From assembly GCF_014649995.1 (NCBI RefSeq), contig NZ_BMUC01000010.1, positions 152,814-216,813 of the forward strand: a DNA stretch of 64,000 bases, written 5' to 3'. The position numbers and the translations under genes were made by a program. Every line of letters starts with the position of its first letter. Position 1 is the stretch's first letter. The notes beneath the pieces were generated by a model. It saw only the letters and a program-made list of their open reading frames with translations. It searched no databases and was not told the origin of the DNA. The stretch comes from Streptomyces griseoflavus (lineage in GTDB: Bacteria > Actinomycetota > Actinomycetes > Streptomycetales > Streptomycetaceae). Positions 8,275 through 16,811 of the stretch are shown piece by piece.

Positions 8275-8652
8275 TCAGATCTGCCAGGAGCGCAGCCGGT
8301 CGGCCGCGGCGTAGACATCGGCGTCGCCGGAGATCAGGTCACGGGCGAGATCGACCAGGGCGCCGTAGGGCGGGTCGATGCCGACTCCGCTGACGAACAT
8401 GTACGCCACGGCGGTGGAACAGGCGAAGCGGGCGTTGGCCGAGGGCAGCGGCCGGAGCACGGCCAGGGTGTGCAGCAGGGCCGCCGCCCGCCAGGCCGGA
8501 TCGGAGTCCACACCCAGCCGGGGCGGGTCGACGCGATGCCGGGCGACGGCCGCGACCAGGGCGGAGAAGTCGTTGACGGTGGGCTGGTCGGGAAGGACCT
8601 CTTCGTGGCGCTGGAGCAGCCAGGGCACGTCGATGTGCAGCACGGGTGCCAT
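8275..8652 (-). CDS. Fic/Doc-like toxin with altered active-site motif
   Basis: A 125-aa protein resembling the short Doc/Fic-type toxins annotated in Streptomyces. The Fic signature HxFx(D/A)GNKR aligns with RPLPSANAR: the catalytic His is Arg and Lys is Ala, while Asn and Arg are kept, followed by the family helix STAVAYMFVSGVGIDPP. Classical members transfer AMP or phosphate to a target such as EF-Tu; with His replaced, that activity is doubtful. It starts three bases after the antitoxin stop codon, so the pair is one operon in antitoxin-first order. Confidence 0.7.
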   Translation of the reverse strand: MAPVLHIDVPWLLQRHEEVLPDQPTVNDFSALVAAVARHRVDPPRLGVDSDPAWRAAALLHTLAVLRPLPSANARFACSTAVAYMFVSGVGIDPPYGALVDLARDLISGDADVYAAADRLRSWQI

Positions 8653-8655
8653 CGG

Positions 8656-8901
8656 TCAGGCGGCCCGCCCCTCGCCCTTGGCGGGAGGTTCGTCGTCCGG
8701 GAAGGCGGCGGCGAACTCGTCCTTGTGGGAGGCGAAGAACCGGCGGAAGGCCTCCGCGCCCTCCTGCAGGGCGCGGTGGCGGGCTATGTCGGCCGCGGCC
8801 GCCTCGCGCACCAGCGCCTTCATGGACGTACCGCGCTCCTTGGCGATCTGCCGCAGGTCCTCGAGCTCGCGGTCGCTGAACTCCACGTTGAGAGCAGGCA
8901 T
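8656..8901 (-). CDS. ribbon-helix-helix-type antitoxin
   Basis: An 81-aa antitoxin partner. The N-terminal PALNVEFSDRELEDLRQIAKERG matches a short beta strand and two helices typical of ribbon-helix-helix DNA-binding antitoxins, and the acidic, likely disordered C-terminus (FPDDEPPAKGEG) would neutralise the toxin. I choose the ATG at 8901; a GTG two codons earlier is possible and there is no strong ribosome binding site, so translation may be leaderless or weak. Tandem 10-base repeats just upstream are a likely autoregulatory operator. Confidence 0.75.
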   Translation of the reverse strand: MPALNVEFSDRELEDLRQIAKERGTSMKALVREAAAADIARHRALQEGAEAFRRFFASHKDEFAAAFPDDEPPAKGEGRAA

Positions 8902-8922
8902 GCCCACACGGTACCGCTCGGG

Positions 8923-8942
8923 TACTTACTCGTAAATACTCG
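8923..8942. promoter_or_regulatory. tandem-repeat operator of the toxin/antitoxin operon
   Basis: Two adjacent 10-base repeats, TACTTACTCG (8923-8932) and TAAATACTCG (8933-8942), differ at two positions and sit 22 bases upstream of the antitoxin start. This AT-rich patch in a GC-rich genome is where the promoter should be, and ribbon-helix-helix antitoxins commonly bind such tandem sites to repress their own operon. Confidence 0.55.
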
Positions 8943-8999
8943 CAGGTCAAGGGCTACCCGCAGGGGTACCGAACGACCACCCACAAGGGTGCCTCCGGA

Positions 9000-9030
9000 C
9001 CCGCGACACGCCGGATCGACGTGTCGCGGG
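9000..9030 (-). terminator. hairpin terminator downstream of the cellulase
   Basis: CCCGCGACACG (9000-9010) and CGTGTCGCGGG (9020-9030) form a perfect 11-bp stem with a nine-base loop. It lies 50 bases beyond the cellulase stop codon and ahead of the toxin/antitoxin promoter, so it would insulate the two minus-strand units. A second GC-only palindrome (near 9051-9066) lies closer to the stop. Confidence 0.65.
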
Positions 9031-9079
9031 CCGCGGGTGCCTCCCGCGGGCCGGCGGCCGCCGGCCCGCGGTGCCGGCA

Positions 9080-11323
9080 TCAGCCCTGGTCGGCCACGAA
9101 GGAGGCCATCCGGGTCAGTGCCGCGTTCCAGTTGATCGTGTGCTCGTTGGTCGACCAGGACTGGATGTCGTCGATGAAGCAGAACTGGCCGACGCAGCCC
9201 TGCAGCTTCGACTGGGCGAAGGGGTCCTGGATGCTGGAGTTCGGTCCGCCGGAGAGCGTTCCCGCGGGCGGGTTCGGCAGGTCCGGGTCGAGCTGGCGGG
9301 CGTACCAGCGGCTGTGCTGGTTCTGCGCGCTGACCTCCCCGTAGCCGGTGACGTAGGAGATGTTCAGGGCGTTGCGGCCCAGGACGTAGTCCATGCTCTG
9401 CAGCGCGCCGTCGCGGTACTTCGCCGCGCCGGTGAGGTCGTAGGCGGTGGCGAGGACGACCGCGTTGTTGAGCACCTGGTGACTGGAGCCCCAGTCGTAG
9501 AGGTTGCCGGCGGGCGCGTACGGCATGCCGTACGGGTGGGCCTTCAGCGTGGCCAGGTAGCGGTCGGCGCCCTCGATCACGGAGCGGCGGACCTTGTCCC
9601 TGCCGGGCAGCCGGTTCGGCACGGTCGCGAGGTCGAGCCGGCCGGCCGCGGCGGTGCGCGCCCAGTCGAAACCTGTCGGGCCGAAGATGTCGGCGGTGTG
9701 CACCGGGGAGTTCAGCACGTACTCCTCGAACCGCCGCTCCCCCGTGGTGAGGTAGAGCTCGGCGGCCGCCCAGTAGAACTCGTCGGAGACGGTGTCGTCC
9801 GGGTAGGCCCCGCCGCCGATCCCGTCGTCGGGGTCGGCGAGCAGGTCCGGGTGGGCGAGGGCCGCGGTCCATGCCTTGCGCGCGGCCGCCAGCGCCGTGG
9901 CCGCGAACTCCTTGTCGTAGGAGCGGTACAGGCGGGCCGCCTGCGCGGCCGTGGCCGCGAGGTTCAGGGTGGCGGCGGTGGTCGGCGGGTGCAGCTCCCG
10001 CTTCTGCGGGTCGTCGCTCGGCAGCAGCGGCAGCCCGGTCCACTGTTCGTCGTGGATCTTGTGGTGGGCCATGCCGGCCAGCGGCTCACCGTCGGGCACC
10101 TGCATCTTCAGCAGGAACTCCAACTCCCAGCGGGCCTCGTCGAGGATGTCCGGGACCTTGTTGCCGCTCTCCGGGATGTTCAGGGTGCCGTCGCCGAGCT
10201 TGTCCGCCTCGCCCGTGCGGGCGTGCCGGGCGCGTTCGTAGGTGCTGAGCACCTCCCAGGTGCTGATGCCGCCGTTCACGACGTACTTGCCGTGGTCCCC
10301 GGCGTCGTACCAGCCGCCGGTGACGTCGAGGGTGTAGTCGCACACGCCCGGCTGACAGGGGACCGCTCCGTCGCCCCGGTTGGGAGCCACGTCGACGTGT
10401 CCGGCGGGGCGTCCGTATCCGGGGCGCAGGTCGTCGCGGATCTCCGTTCCGCTGCGCTGGGTGTAGTAGTACTTGGCCGAGTCGAGCCGCAGCCGCTCGT
10501 AGGCGCGCGCGTCGATGTCGAAGGGCCGGCTGGTCTCGCCGTCCGCGGTGAGGGTGTAGCCGGTCCCCCGCCCCCGGTAGGAGCCGAAGTCGACCGAGTG
10601 GACGTTCTGCCCGGAGGAGCCGTCCACGCCCCGCGGCACCGTCCAGCCCTTGCGGACCACCCGGCCGCGGTCGTCCGTGAGCCGCCAGGGCAGCCGCTCG
10701 ACGGCATCGGTGACCAGGGTGGCGTTCTTCGGCCCCGAGGGCAGGTAGCCGACCTGGTTGACCCGGACCCGGGGGCCGGTGTCGGGCTCGTACGGTTCCG
10801 GCGCGACGCCGCCGAGCAGGGACACGTCGTCCACGCAGAACCGCCAGGGGTCCGCGCTGCCGCCGAGCTGGAAGCCGACCTGCCCCTGCGCGGTGTCGAC
10901 GGGCGAGGTGAAGGTGTACGAGTAGGTGTCCCCCGAGACGCTGAGCTGCGGGGACACCTCGTAGTAGGTGTCGTACGGCTCCGTCTGCAGGCCGACGATC
11001 GCCCGAACGACGTGGCCCGCGGGAGAACCGGTGGCCTGGAAGGAGAAGCGGTACGACTCGCCCTTCACCAGGGTGATGTCGTTCTGGCCGACGGACGCGT
11101 CCCAGCGGTTGGTGGTGCCGCCGGGGACGTCGGCGCACAGCCGGCCCTCGGAGGGGCCCGCGGTGACGTTCGCGGAGGCCCACCAGGGGTCGGTGCCGGT
11201 GTCGAAGGTTCCGTTGCGGACCTGCTCGACCTCGTCGGCCCCGGCGGGGGCCGCGGGCAGCGCGGTGAGGGCGGTCGCCAACAGGCCGGTCAGGGACAGC
11301 AGAGCGGTTCTGCGTCGGTTCAC
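9080..11323 (-). CDS. secreted glycoside hydrolase family 9 cellulase with N-terminal CBM
   Basis: A 747-aa secreted endoglucanase-type enzyme. A signal peptide with RRR start and cleavage near APAGA-DE (residue 29/30) is followed by a CBM4/9-like carbohydrate-binding module (about 30-175), an Ig-like CelD_N domain (about 185-275) and a GH9 catalytic domain (about 290-745). Catalytic features are the DAGDH motif (D340 and D343, base and nucleophile region), the HSRW loop, and the acid E727 in NEHTINWNA. The GTG at 11323 has AGAGGAG seven bases upstream. A perfect CebR-type operator is 44 bases upstream, indicating induction by cello-oligosaccharides. Confidence 0.92.
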   Translation of the reverse strand: MNRRRTALLSLTGLLATALTALPAAPAGADEVEQVRNGTFDTGTDPWWASANVTAGPSEGRLCADVPGGTTNRWDASVGQNDITLVKGESYRFSFQATGSPAGHVVRAIVGLQTEPYDTYYEVSPQLSVSGDTYSYTFTSPVDTAQGQVGFQLGGSADPWRFCVDDVSLLGGVAPEPYEPDTGPRVRVNQVGYLPSGPKNATLVTDAVERLPWRLTDDRGRVVRKGWTVPRGVDGSSGQNVHSVDFGSYRGRGTGYTLTADGETSRPFDIDARAYERLRLDSAKYYYTQRSGTEIRDDLRPGYGRPAGHVDVAPNRGDGAVPCQPGVCDYTLDVTGGWYDAGDHGKYVVNGGISTWEVLSTYERARHARTGEADKLGDGTLNIPESGNKVPDILDEARWELEFLLKMQVPDGEPLAGMAHHKIHDEQWTGLPLLPSDDPQKRELHPPTTAATLNLAATAAQAARLYRSYDKEFAATALAAARKAWTAALAHPDLLADPDDGIGGGAYPDDTVSDEFYWAAAELYLTTGERRFEEYVLNSPVHTADIFGPTGFDWARTAAAGRLDLATVPNRLPGRDKVRRSVIEGADRYLATLKAHPYGMPYAPAGNLYDWGSSHQVLNNAVVLATAYDLTGAAKYRDGALQSMDYVLGRNALNISYVTGYGEVSAQNQHSRWYARQLDPDLPNPPAGTLSGGPNSSIQDPFAQSKLQGCVGQFCFIDDIQSWSTNEHTINWNAALTRMASFVADQG

Positions 11324-11366
11324 GTCTGGGCTCCTCTGGGGAGGTGCGGGACTCCGGAGCGCACTT

Positions 11367-11380
11367 TGGGAGCGCTCCCA
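11367..11380. promoter_or_regulatory. CebR-type operator
   Basis: TGGGAGCGCTCCCA is a perfect 14-bp palindrome identical to the published CebR box that represses cellulose and cello-oligosaccharide genes in Streptomyces until cellobiose or cellotriose is present. It lies 44 bases upstream of the GH9 cellulase start codon, a position that fits promoter overlap. It is also about 175 bases upstream of the divergent phosphatase gene. Confidence 0.9.
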
Positions 11381-11555
11381 TCTCCGTGCGCGGACCATGG
11401 TTGTGGCTGTGGTGACGACCCGTCAACGGGTGGGACGGGACTGGTGACGGTCGGCTCCCGTGCCGCGTTCGCGTTCGCGCGGGGCCCGGACGCACTAGGC
11501 TGGGGCTCTGGCGATACACCGGTTCACGGTGAGTGTGCGCGATGGAGTGGCGACG

Positions 11556-13934
11556 ATGAGGCCGGACGACCCGTTCGACGATGCCGTGACGGCCAGGGCC
11601 GTCATCGCCGCCGACGGCACGCTCGCGCGGTGGAGCGAGGGCGCGCGCCTGCTGCTGGGACACACGGCCGAGGAGGTCGTCGGCCGGCCGGCCGCCGTCC
11701 TGCTGGCCGAGGGGTCGGCCTCCGTCCCGCTGCCGGCCGACCGCTGGAGCGGCACCCTGGCGCTGCGGCACCGCGACGGCGGCACCGTCACCGTGTGGGT
11801 GCTCGCCCACCACAGACTTCCGGCGGACGGTGGCCCGGGCGACTGGCTCGTCGTCACCCCGCTGGAGGCCTCGGATCACGAACTGCCCGACGAACCGCTG
11901 GTCAGGGCTGCCGTGTACCAGTCGCCCTGTGCCGCGATGGTCTTCGACCGGGCGCTGCGGCTGCGCGGCGTCAACGACGCCATGGCGCACCTCCTCGGAC
12001 TGCCGGCCGACCACCTGCGCGGGCTGCGGCCCACGGACGTCGGCGGACGGGTGCAGCACAGCGAGCTCGAGCGGCACCTGGACCAGGTGCTGCGCACCGG
12101 CCGGCCGCACGAGATGCAGACGTACATGAAGGCCACGAGCGAGAGCCGCGCGCACGCCTGGCTGGCCCGGCTGGCGCCGCTCACCGACGGGTCCCGGCGG
12201 GTGCGGGGCGTGTGCGTCACCGCCCACGACTTCTCCGAGCAGTTCCGGGCGCGCGAGCGGCTGCAACTGGTCAACGAGGCCAGCATGCGCATCGGCACCA
12301 CCCTGGACGTCACCCGTACGGCGCAGGAGCTGGCGGAGGTCTGCGTACCGGCGCTGGCCGACTTCGTCAGCGTGGACCTGCTGGAGCCGGACGAGCCCGG
12401 GGGTGAGCCCGTCCAGCCGCGGACCACTCCGGTGTCGCTGCGCCGGGTCGCCCACCGGTCCCGCACCCCGGGCGATCCCGAAGCGACCGTCGAGACGGGT
12501 GAGCTGGTCGTCTACCCGGCTGCCGCGCCGCACGCCGACTCGCTGATCGCGGGCCACAGCATCATGGCCTCGATGTCCTCGGGCGAGCTCGACCCGTGGC
12601 TCGCCGCGGACGAGGAGCGGGCCCGGGAGATCCGGGAGCACGGAGTGCACTCGATCCTGTCGGTGCCGCTGCAGGCCCGTGGCACCACGCTCGGCGTCGC
12701 GGCCTTCACCCGCTTCAGCCACCCCGAGGCGTTCACCCACGACGACGTGCTGCTCGCCGAGGAGGTCACGGCGCGCGCCGCGGTCTGCATCGACAACGCC
12801 CGCCGCTACTCCCGGGAGCGCGAGACCACGCTGGCCCTCCAGCGCAGCCTGCTCCCCCGCACCCTGCCGCACACGGCCGCCGTGGAGGCGGCCACCCGCT
12901 ATCTGCCCGCGGCGCGCTCCGGTGTGGGCGGTGACTGGTTCGACGTGATCCCGCTGTCCGGGATGCGGGTGGCCATGGTGGTGGGGGACGTGGCCGGATC
13001 CGGCATCCAGGCGTCCGCGACGATGGGCCGGCTGCGCACCGCGGTGCGCACGCTCGCGGACATCGACCTGGCGCCCGACGAACTGCTGACCCACCTCGAC
13101 GACCTGGTCCACCACCTGGCGCAGGAGTCGGGCGGCGACCCGGTGCAGAGCGAGGTCGGCGCGACATGTCTGTACGCGGTGTACGACCCCGTGTCCCGCC
13201 GCTGCACCCTCGCCCGGGCCGGACACCCGGCACCGGTCCTGATCCCGCCGGGCGGCACGGCCCGGCACCTGGACCTGCCCTCGGGCCCGCCGCTGGGCGT
13301 GGGCGGACTGCCCTTCGAGTCGGCCGAGCTGGAACTGCCCGACGGTGCGGTGCTGGCGTTCTACACCGACGGACTGGTGGAGTCCCCCGGGCGGGACCGC
13401 GACGCGGGGTACGCGCTGCTGCGCGAGACGCTGTCCGGCGCCGCCGGCCCGCTCGACGAGACCTGCGACCGCGTGCTGCAGTCGGTGCTCGCGCCGGGCG
13501 GCGCCGGGGACGACGTGGCCCTGTTGCTGACCCGTATCCACGGGCTGCCGTCCTCACAGGTCGCCACCTGGGACATCCCCTCCGATCCGGCGCTGGTCGC
13601 CCCGATCCGCAAGCAGGCCCTCGACCAGCTGGCCGCCTGGGCGCTCACCGAGGCGTCGTTCACGGCGGAGCTGGTGGTGAGCGAGCTGGTCACCAACGCC
13701 ATCCGGTACGGCGCCCCGCCCATCCGGCTCCGGCTGATCCACGACGCCTCGACGCTGATCTGCGAAGTGTCCGACACCAGCCACACCGCACCCCATCTGC
13801 GCCGGGCCAAGACCTGGGACGAGGGCGGCCGGGGGCTGCTGCTGGTCGCCCAGCTCACCCAGCGCTGGGGCAGCAGGCACACGGCCGACGGCAAGACCAT
13901 CTGGGCGGAGCTGTCCCTGACGGACGAGGCGTGA
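11556..13934 (+). CDS. PAS-PAS-GAF-SpoIIE phosphatase-ATPase regulator
   Basis: A 792-aa multidomain regulator: two PAS-like domains (about 10-105 and 118-225), a GAF domain (about 240-410), a PP2C/SpoIIE-type Ser/Thr phosphatase (about 435-650, with GGDWFDV and VGDVAGSG metal-binding motifs and a GDDVALLL end), and a C-terminal HATPase_c kinase-like domain (about 665-790, SELVTNAIRYG and DEGGRGLLL). The layout is that of Streptomyces partner-switch regulators that control anti-sigma factor antagonists in response to small-molecule or redox input. The ATG at 11556 has GGAG eight bases upstream; a GTG at 11529 is possible. Confidence 0.88.
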   Translation: MRPDDPFDDAVTARAVIAADGTLARWSEGARLLLGHTAEEVVGRPAAVLLAEGSASVPLPADRWSGTLALRHRDGGTVTVWVLAHHRLPADGGPGDWLVVTPLEASDHELPDEPLVRAAVYQSPCAAMVFDRALRLRGVNDAMAHLLGLPADHLRGLRPTDVGGRVQHSELERHLDQVLRTGRPHEMQTYMKATSESRAHAWLARLAPLTDGSRRVRGVCVTAHDFSEQFRARERLQLVNEASMRIGTTLDVTRTAQELAEVCVPALADFVSVDLLEPDEPGGEPVQPRTTPVSLRRVAHRSRTPGDPEATVETGELVVYPAAAPHADSLIAGHSIMASMSSGELDPWLAADEERAREIREHGVHSILSVPLQARGTTLGVAAFTRFSHPEAFTHDDVLLAEEVTARAAVCIDNARRYSRERETTLALQRSLLPRTLPHTAAVEAATRYLPAARSGVGGDWFDVIPLSGMRVAMVVGDVAGSGIQASATMGRLRTAVRTLADIDLAPDELLTHLDDLVHHLAQESGGDPVQSEVGATCLYAVYDPVSRRCTLARAGHPAPVLIPPGGTARHLDLPSGPPLGVGGLPFESAELELPDGAVLAFYTDGLVESPGRDRDAGYALLRETLSGAAGPLDETCDRVLQSVLAPGGAGDDVALLLTRIHGLPSSQVATWDIPSDPALVAPIRKQALDQLAAWALTEASFTAELVVSELVTNAIRYGAPPIRLRLIHDASTLICEVSDTSHTAPHLRRAKTWDEGGRGLLLVAQLTQRWGSRHTADGKTIWAELSLTDEA

Positions 13935-13939
13935 CCTCG

Positions 13940-13958
13940 GGGCGGCCGTCGGCCGCCC
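13940..13958. terminator. candidate terminator hairpin
   Basis: GGGCGGCC (13940-13947) and GGCCGCCC (13951-13958) make a perfect 8-bp stem six bases after the phosphatase stop codon, between two convergent genes. Confidence 0.5.
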
Positions 13959-14045
13959 GCTCGTCACCCCACCGGACCGACGCGGGAGCCCGGCCGTCGG
14001 CGCGGGGTGAGCGGCTGCGCCGGCGGGCGCCCGGAGCCGGGTGCG

Positions 14046-14570
14046 TCACTCCGGTCGCAGCAGGTCCAGCGCCCGCTCCCAGCCGAACTCGGCCCGCCCG
14101 CCGTCCCGTTCGGTCCCGCCCTCGTACGGATCGCCGAAGCGCACGCCCATGCCGCGCAACCGGGTGAGGCTGTCCCGGTAGGCGGGATGGGCGGCCAGCG
14201 CGCCGGCCACGCACGGCAGGACGGCGACGGGCACACCGAGACCGGTGGCCTCGCACAGGGTGCCGAGGGCGAGCGTGTCCGCGATGCCGGCCGCCCACTT
14301 GTTGACGGTGTTGAAGGTGGCCGGTGCGACCACCACGGCGTCGGGGGCCGGGAAGGGGCGCGGATCGCCCGGGCTGCGCCAGGCGGATCTGATCCGCCGG
14401 CCGGTCTGCGCCTCGACGGCGGCGGCGTCGAAGAAACCGTTCAGGGCGAGGGGCGTCGCGATGACACCGACGTCCCAGCCCCGCTCCTGGGCGCGGGCGA
14501 TCAGTTTGCTGACGTCGCAGGCGACACCCGCGGCGCAGACCACGACGTAGAGGAAGGGCTTCTCGGTCAC
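14046..14570 (-). CDS. flavoprotein of the PPC-decarboxylase-like family
   Basis: A 174-aa protein of the homo-oligomeric flavin-containing Cys decarboxylase (HFCD) fold, related to the CoaC half of Dfp and to EpiD and MrsD. The VAPATFNTVNKWAAGIADTL segment matches the conserved APATANT...GIADNL FMN-binding loop, and the protein starts with the usual beta strand (FLYVVVCAAG). It is a stand-alone flavoprotein without the CoaB synthetase domain, so it is not the housekeeping CoaBC enzyme. It starts at GTG 14570. Its substrate is unknown; no lantibiotic or peptide gene is nearby. Confidence 0.75.
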   Translation of the reverse strand: MTEKPFLYVVVCAAGVACDVSKLIARAQERGWDVGVIATPLALNGFFDAAAVEAQTGRRIRSAWRSPGDPRPFPAPDAVVVAPATFNTVNKWAAGIADTLALGTLCEATGLGVPVAVLPCVAGALAAHPAYRDSLTRLRGMGVRFGDPYEGGTERDGGRAEFGWERALDLLRPE

Positions 14571-14738
14571 CGGGGAACCCTGACCATCCCCGCGAAGACC
14601 GATGTCCCGTCTGCCGGGGCGGGCTCAGGATCCCGCCACGAGCCCTCGTGCACTCCCGGTGCCGCTGTCCGCCGCCGCGTCCGCCGCGGGCCGACAGCAG
14701 CGGTCCGGCCCCCGGGGAGGACCGCCGCTGTCGCGCTC

Positions 14739-15120
14739 GTGAGGGCCGCGCTGCTCGCCGGCTACGGCATCGCGATCCCCGTGGGCGCCGTCGGAACGTA
14801 CCCGCGCGGCCCTCGGCGTCGCCACGGCCGACGGACTGTACGACCTGGCCGCCCTACTCGGCGGCTCGGCACGCGCGGCGGCGCCGGGGCCGGTGCCGGG
14901 GCTGCTGCGCCGGGTCTGCGTGCCGGTGCTGCCGGCCCTGGCGGCGTGGGGCGCGGCGACCGCCGTACGGCGGTACCGGGACCATCGGCTCGTCCCGCGC
15001 GCGGGGGCGGCGCCCGTGAGTCCGGCACGCGCCACCCCCACCGTGCTCGGGTTCGCGGCGCTCGTGCCCGGCTCCCAGGGCGGGCCCGCGGAGCGGGCCG
15101 TGTGCGCGGCGGCGGCACCT
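14739..15120 (+). pseudogene. relic of a LysE-family amino-acid exporter
   Basis: Pieces of a LysE-type translocator are visible in two frames. Frame one, from GTG 14739, reads VRAALLAGYGIAIPVGAVGTY, matching the first membrane helix. After about position 14802 the reading continues in a shifted frame as ALGVATADGLYDLAALLGGS and, further on, RRVCVPVLPALAAWGAATAVRRYRDH in family order. The helix-1/helix-2 loop is deleted, the LLNP...VYF region is mostly lost and the C-terminal half is absent. Prolines have replaced hydrophobic residues in the helices, so decay is well advanced. No product is expected. Confidence 0.6.
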
Positions 15121-15216
15121 GTTCAAAAACCGCGTGGTCCGGATGAATCCCGCGTGCGGCGGTGTTCCACTGATGATCGACTCGGCTGAGTACACGACGA
15201 CGATGGGACGGATGCC

Positions 15217-15666
15217 ATGCCTCTGCAAGGGGAGTACGAACCCAGCCCGACGCGGTGGGTGCGCGAGCAGGTGGAGCTGTACGAGAGTTCGGGCGGCACG
15301 CAGGGGACGACCCTGCAGCAGACGGGGCAGCCGGTCGTCGTGCTGACCAGCCGGGGTGCCAGGAGCGGCAAGCTGCGCAAGACCCCGGTGATGCGGGTCG
15401 AGCACGAGGGGCGCTACGCGGCGGTGGCCTCGCTGGGCGGGGCGCCCGAGCACCCGGTCTGGTACCACAACATCAAGGCCGACCCGCATGTCGAGCTCCA
15501 GGACGGGCCCGGGAAGTGGGACATGACGGCCCGTGAGGTGACCGGGGAGGAGAAGGCCGAGTGGTGGAAGCGCGCCGTCGCGGCCTTCCCGATGTACGCC
15601 GAGTACCAGAAGAAGACGGACCGTGAGATTCCGCTCTTCGTGCTGGAACGGCACGAGCAGGGCTGA
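15217..15666 (+). CDS. deazaflavin (F420)-dependent nitroreductase-family oxidoreductase
   Basis: A 149-aa split-barrel protein of the DDN/Rv3547-like family that uses reduced coenzyme F420. Family landmarks include [23 protein letters not shown] in pieces (SGKLRKTPV, a phosphate-contacting stretch), [20 protein letters not shown] and the late [15 protein letters not shown]. Members reduce quinones, nitroimidazoles or unsaturated substrates in the cytoplasm. The ATG at 15217 has a modest ribosome binding site. It is convergent with the cation-efflux gene, and its likely terminator hairpin lies inside that gene's 3' end. Confidence 0.88.
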   Translation: MPLQGEYEPSPTRWVREQVELYESSGGTQGTTLQQTGQPVVVLTSRGARSGKLRKTPVMRVEHEGRYAAVASLGGAPEHPVWYHNIKADPHVELQDGPGKWDMTAREVTGEEKAEWWKRAVAAFPMYAEYQKKTDREIPLFVLERHEQG

Positions 15667-15741
15667 CGGACGCGGGCCCGCCGGTCCGGAGGATTCTCGC
15701 GCGCGGTGCGCATGAAGCCCCGGCCGCCGGGCATCCGTGCC

Positions 15742-16710
15742 TCAGGCCCCGCCGCGCTCCCCCGTCGCGGCGGGGCTCTCCCATGCCTCGCACGCTTCCG
15801 CGGAGCCCCGTTCGGTGACGTCCAGGAAGATCTGCTCCGCCTCGGGGAACGTGTGGGAGATCGACTGCTTGATGCGTACGGCGACCTCCTCGACGCGTTC
15901 GCTGTCCAGCCCGGGTACCAGGTCGACGCGGGCGGCCACCAGGACGGTGTCCAGGCCGGTCTTCATGGTGAGGAGCGCCTCCACACTGTCGATCTCGGGC
16001 TGGGCGCGCAGCAGTTCCCGGATGCGCGCGCTCGTCTCGGGGGCGACGGCCTCGCCGATCAGCTGGTCGCGGGCCTCACGGCCGAGCCGGTAGGCGACGT
16101 AGACGAGCAGCGCGCCGATGGCGAGCGAGGCGGCCGCCTCCCACACCACCCGGCCGGTGATCATGTGCAGTGCCATGCCCGCGATGGCCAGGGTGACGCC
16201 CACCACCGCGGTGCCGTCCTCGGCGACCACCGTGCGCAGCGCCGGGTCGCGCAGTCCGCTGCCGAGGCCGCCCTGCCGGCGCACCTGGTACAGGGCGCGC
16301 AGCAGCGAGCCGCCCTCGGCGAGCAGGGCGACGCCGAGCACGATCAGTCCGGCGACGTAGCCGCCCAGGTCCTTCTCCTCGCCCCCGCTCCTGAGCGCCT
16401 CGATGCCCTGGTAGAAGGAGAAGCAGCCGCCCATCACGAAGATCCCGACGGCCGCGAGCAGTGACCAGAAGAAGCGTTCCTTGCCGTAGCCGAACGGGTG
16501 ACGGCGGTCGGCGGGGCGGCGGCTGCGCCGCAGGGCGGCCAGCAGGAACACCTCGTTCAGGCTGTCGGCGACCGAGTGTGCCGCCTCCGACAGCAATGCC
16601 GGGGAGGCGGCGGCCAGTCCGCCGATGGCCTTGGCGACGGCGATCACCAGATTGGCGGCGAGCGCCACCAGCACCGTGATCCGGGTTCTGCGATCCGATC
16701 GAGTACTCAC
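15742..16710 (-). CDS. cation diffusion facilitator family transporter
   Basis: A 322-aa inner-membrane transporter of the CDF family, exchanging divalent metal (zinc, iron, cobalt or manganese) for protons. Several membrane helices are clear (TVLVALAANLVIAVAKAIGG, FFWSLLAAVGIFVMGG, and others). The helix II metal site appears as H-S-V-A-D in SEAAHSVADSLNE, with an Asp in helix V near the EDGTAVVG stretch, and a C-terminal cytoplasmic domain with the family LVPGLDSERVEEVA region. I place the start at GTG 16710 by family length; the upstream GAGG is immediately adjacent, so a start at 16779 cannot be excluded. Confidence 0.85.
   Translation of the reverse strand: MSTRSDRRTRITVLVALAANLVIAVAKAIGGLAAASPALLSEAAHSVADSLNEVFLLAALRRSRRPADRRHPFGYGKERFFWSLLAAVGIFVMGGCFSFYQGIEALRSGGEEKDLGGYVAGLIVLGVALLAEGGSLLRALYQVRRQGGLGSGLRDPALRTVVAEDGTAVVGVTLAIAGMALHMITGRVVWEAAASLAIGALLVYVAYRLGREARDQLIGEAVAPETSARIRELLRAQPEIDSVEALLTMKTGLDTVLVAARVDLVPGLDSERVEEVAVRIKQSISHTFPEAEQIFLDVTERGSAEACEAWESPAATGERGGA
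15746..15776 (+). terminator. terminator-like hairpin inside the 3' end of a convergent gene
   Basis: GCCCCGCCGCG (15746-15756) and CGCGGCGGGGC (15766-15776) form a perfect 11-bp stem with a nine-base loop. It lies 80 bases after the stop codon of the oxidoreductase at 15217 yet inside the last codons of the minus-strand cation transporter, encoding its Gly-Glu-Arg-Gly-Gly tail. Confidence 0.55.
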
Positions 16711-16811
16711 CCTCGGCCGATTGCCCCGGTCGGCCCAGGGCACACCGTGCCGTCGGCGGAAAACGGGGAACGCGGTCACAGGGACATCCGAACGGCGACG
16801 AGGAGAGCATC

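Noticed and set aside
11367-11380. A generic LacI operator rather than a CebR box
   Set aside because: The match to the known CebR site is exact over all 14 positions and the adjacent gene is a cellulase, so the specific assignment is preferred.
9071-12406. Very long plus-strand frame (over 1100 codons) across the cellulase gene
   Set aside because: It is antisense to a GH9 gene with intact catalytic motifs and runs into the phosphatase gene. Composition is Arg/Gly/Val-repetitive, as expected from GC-rich shadow frames.
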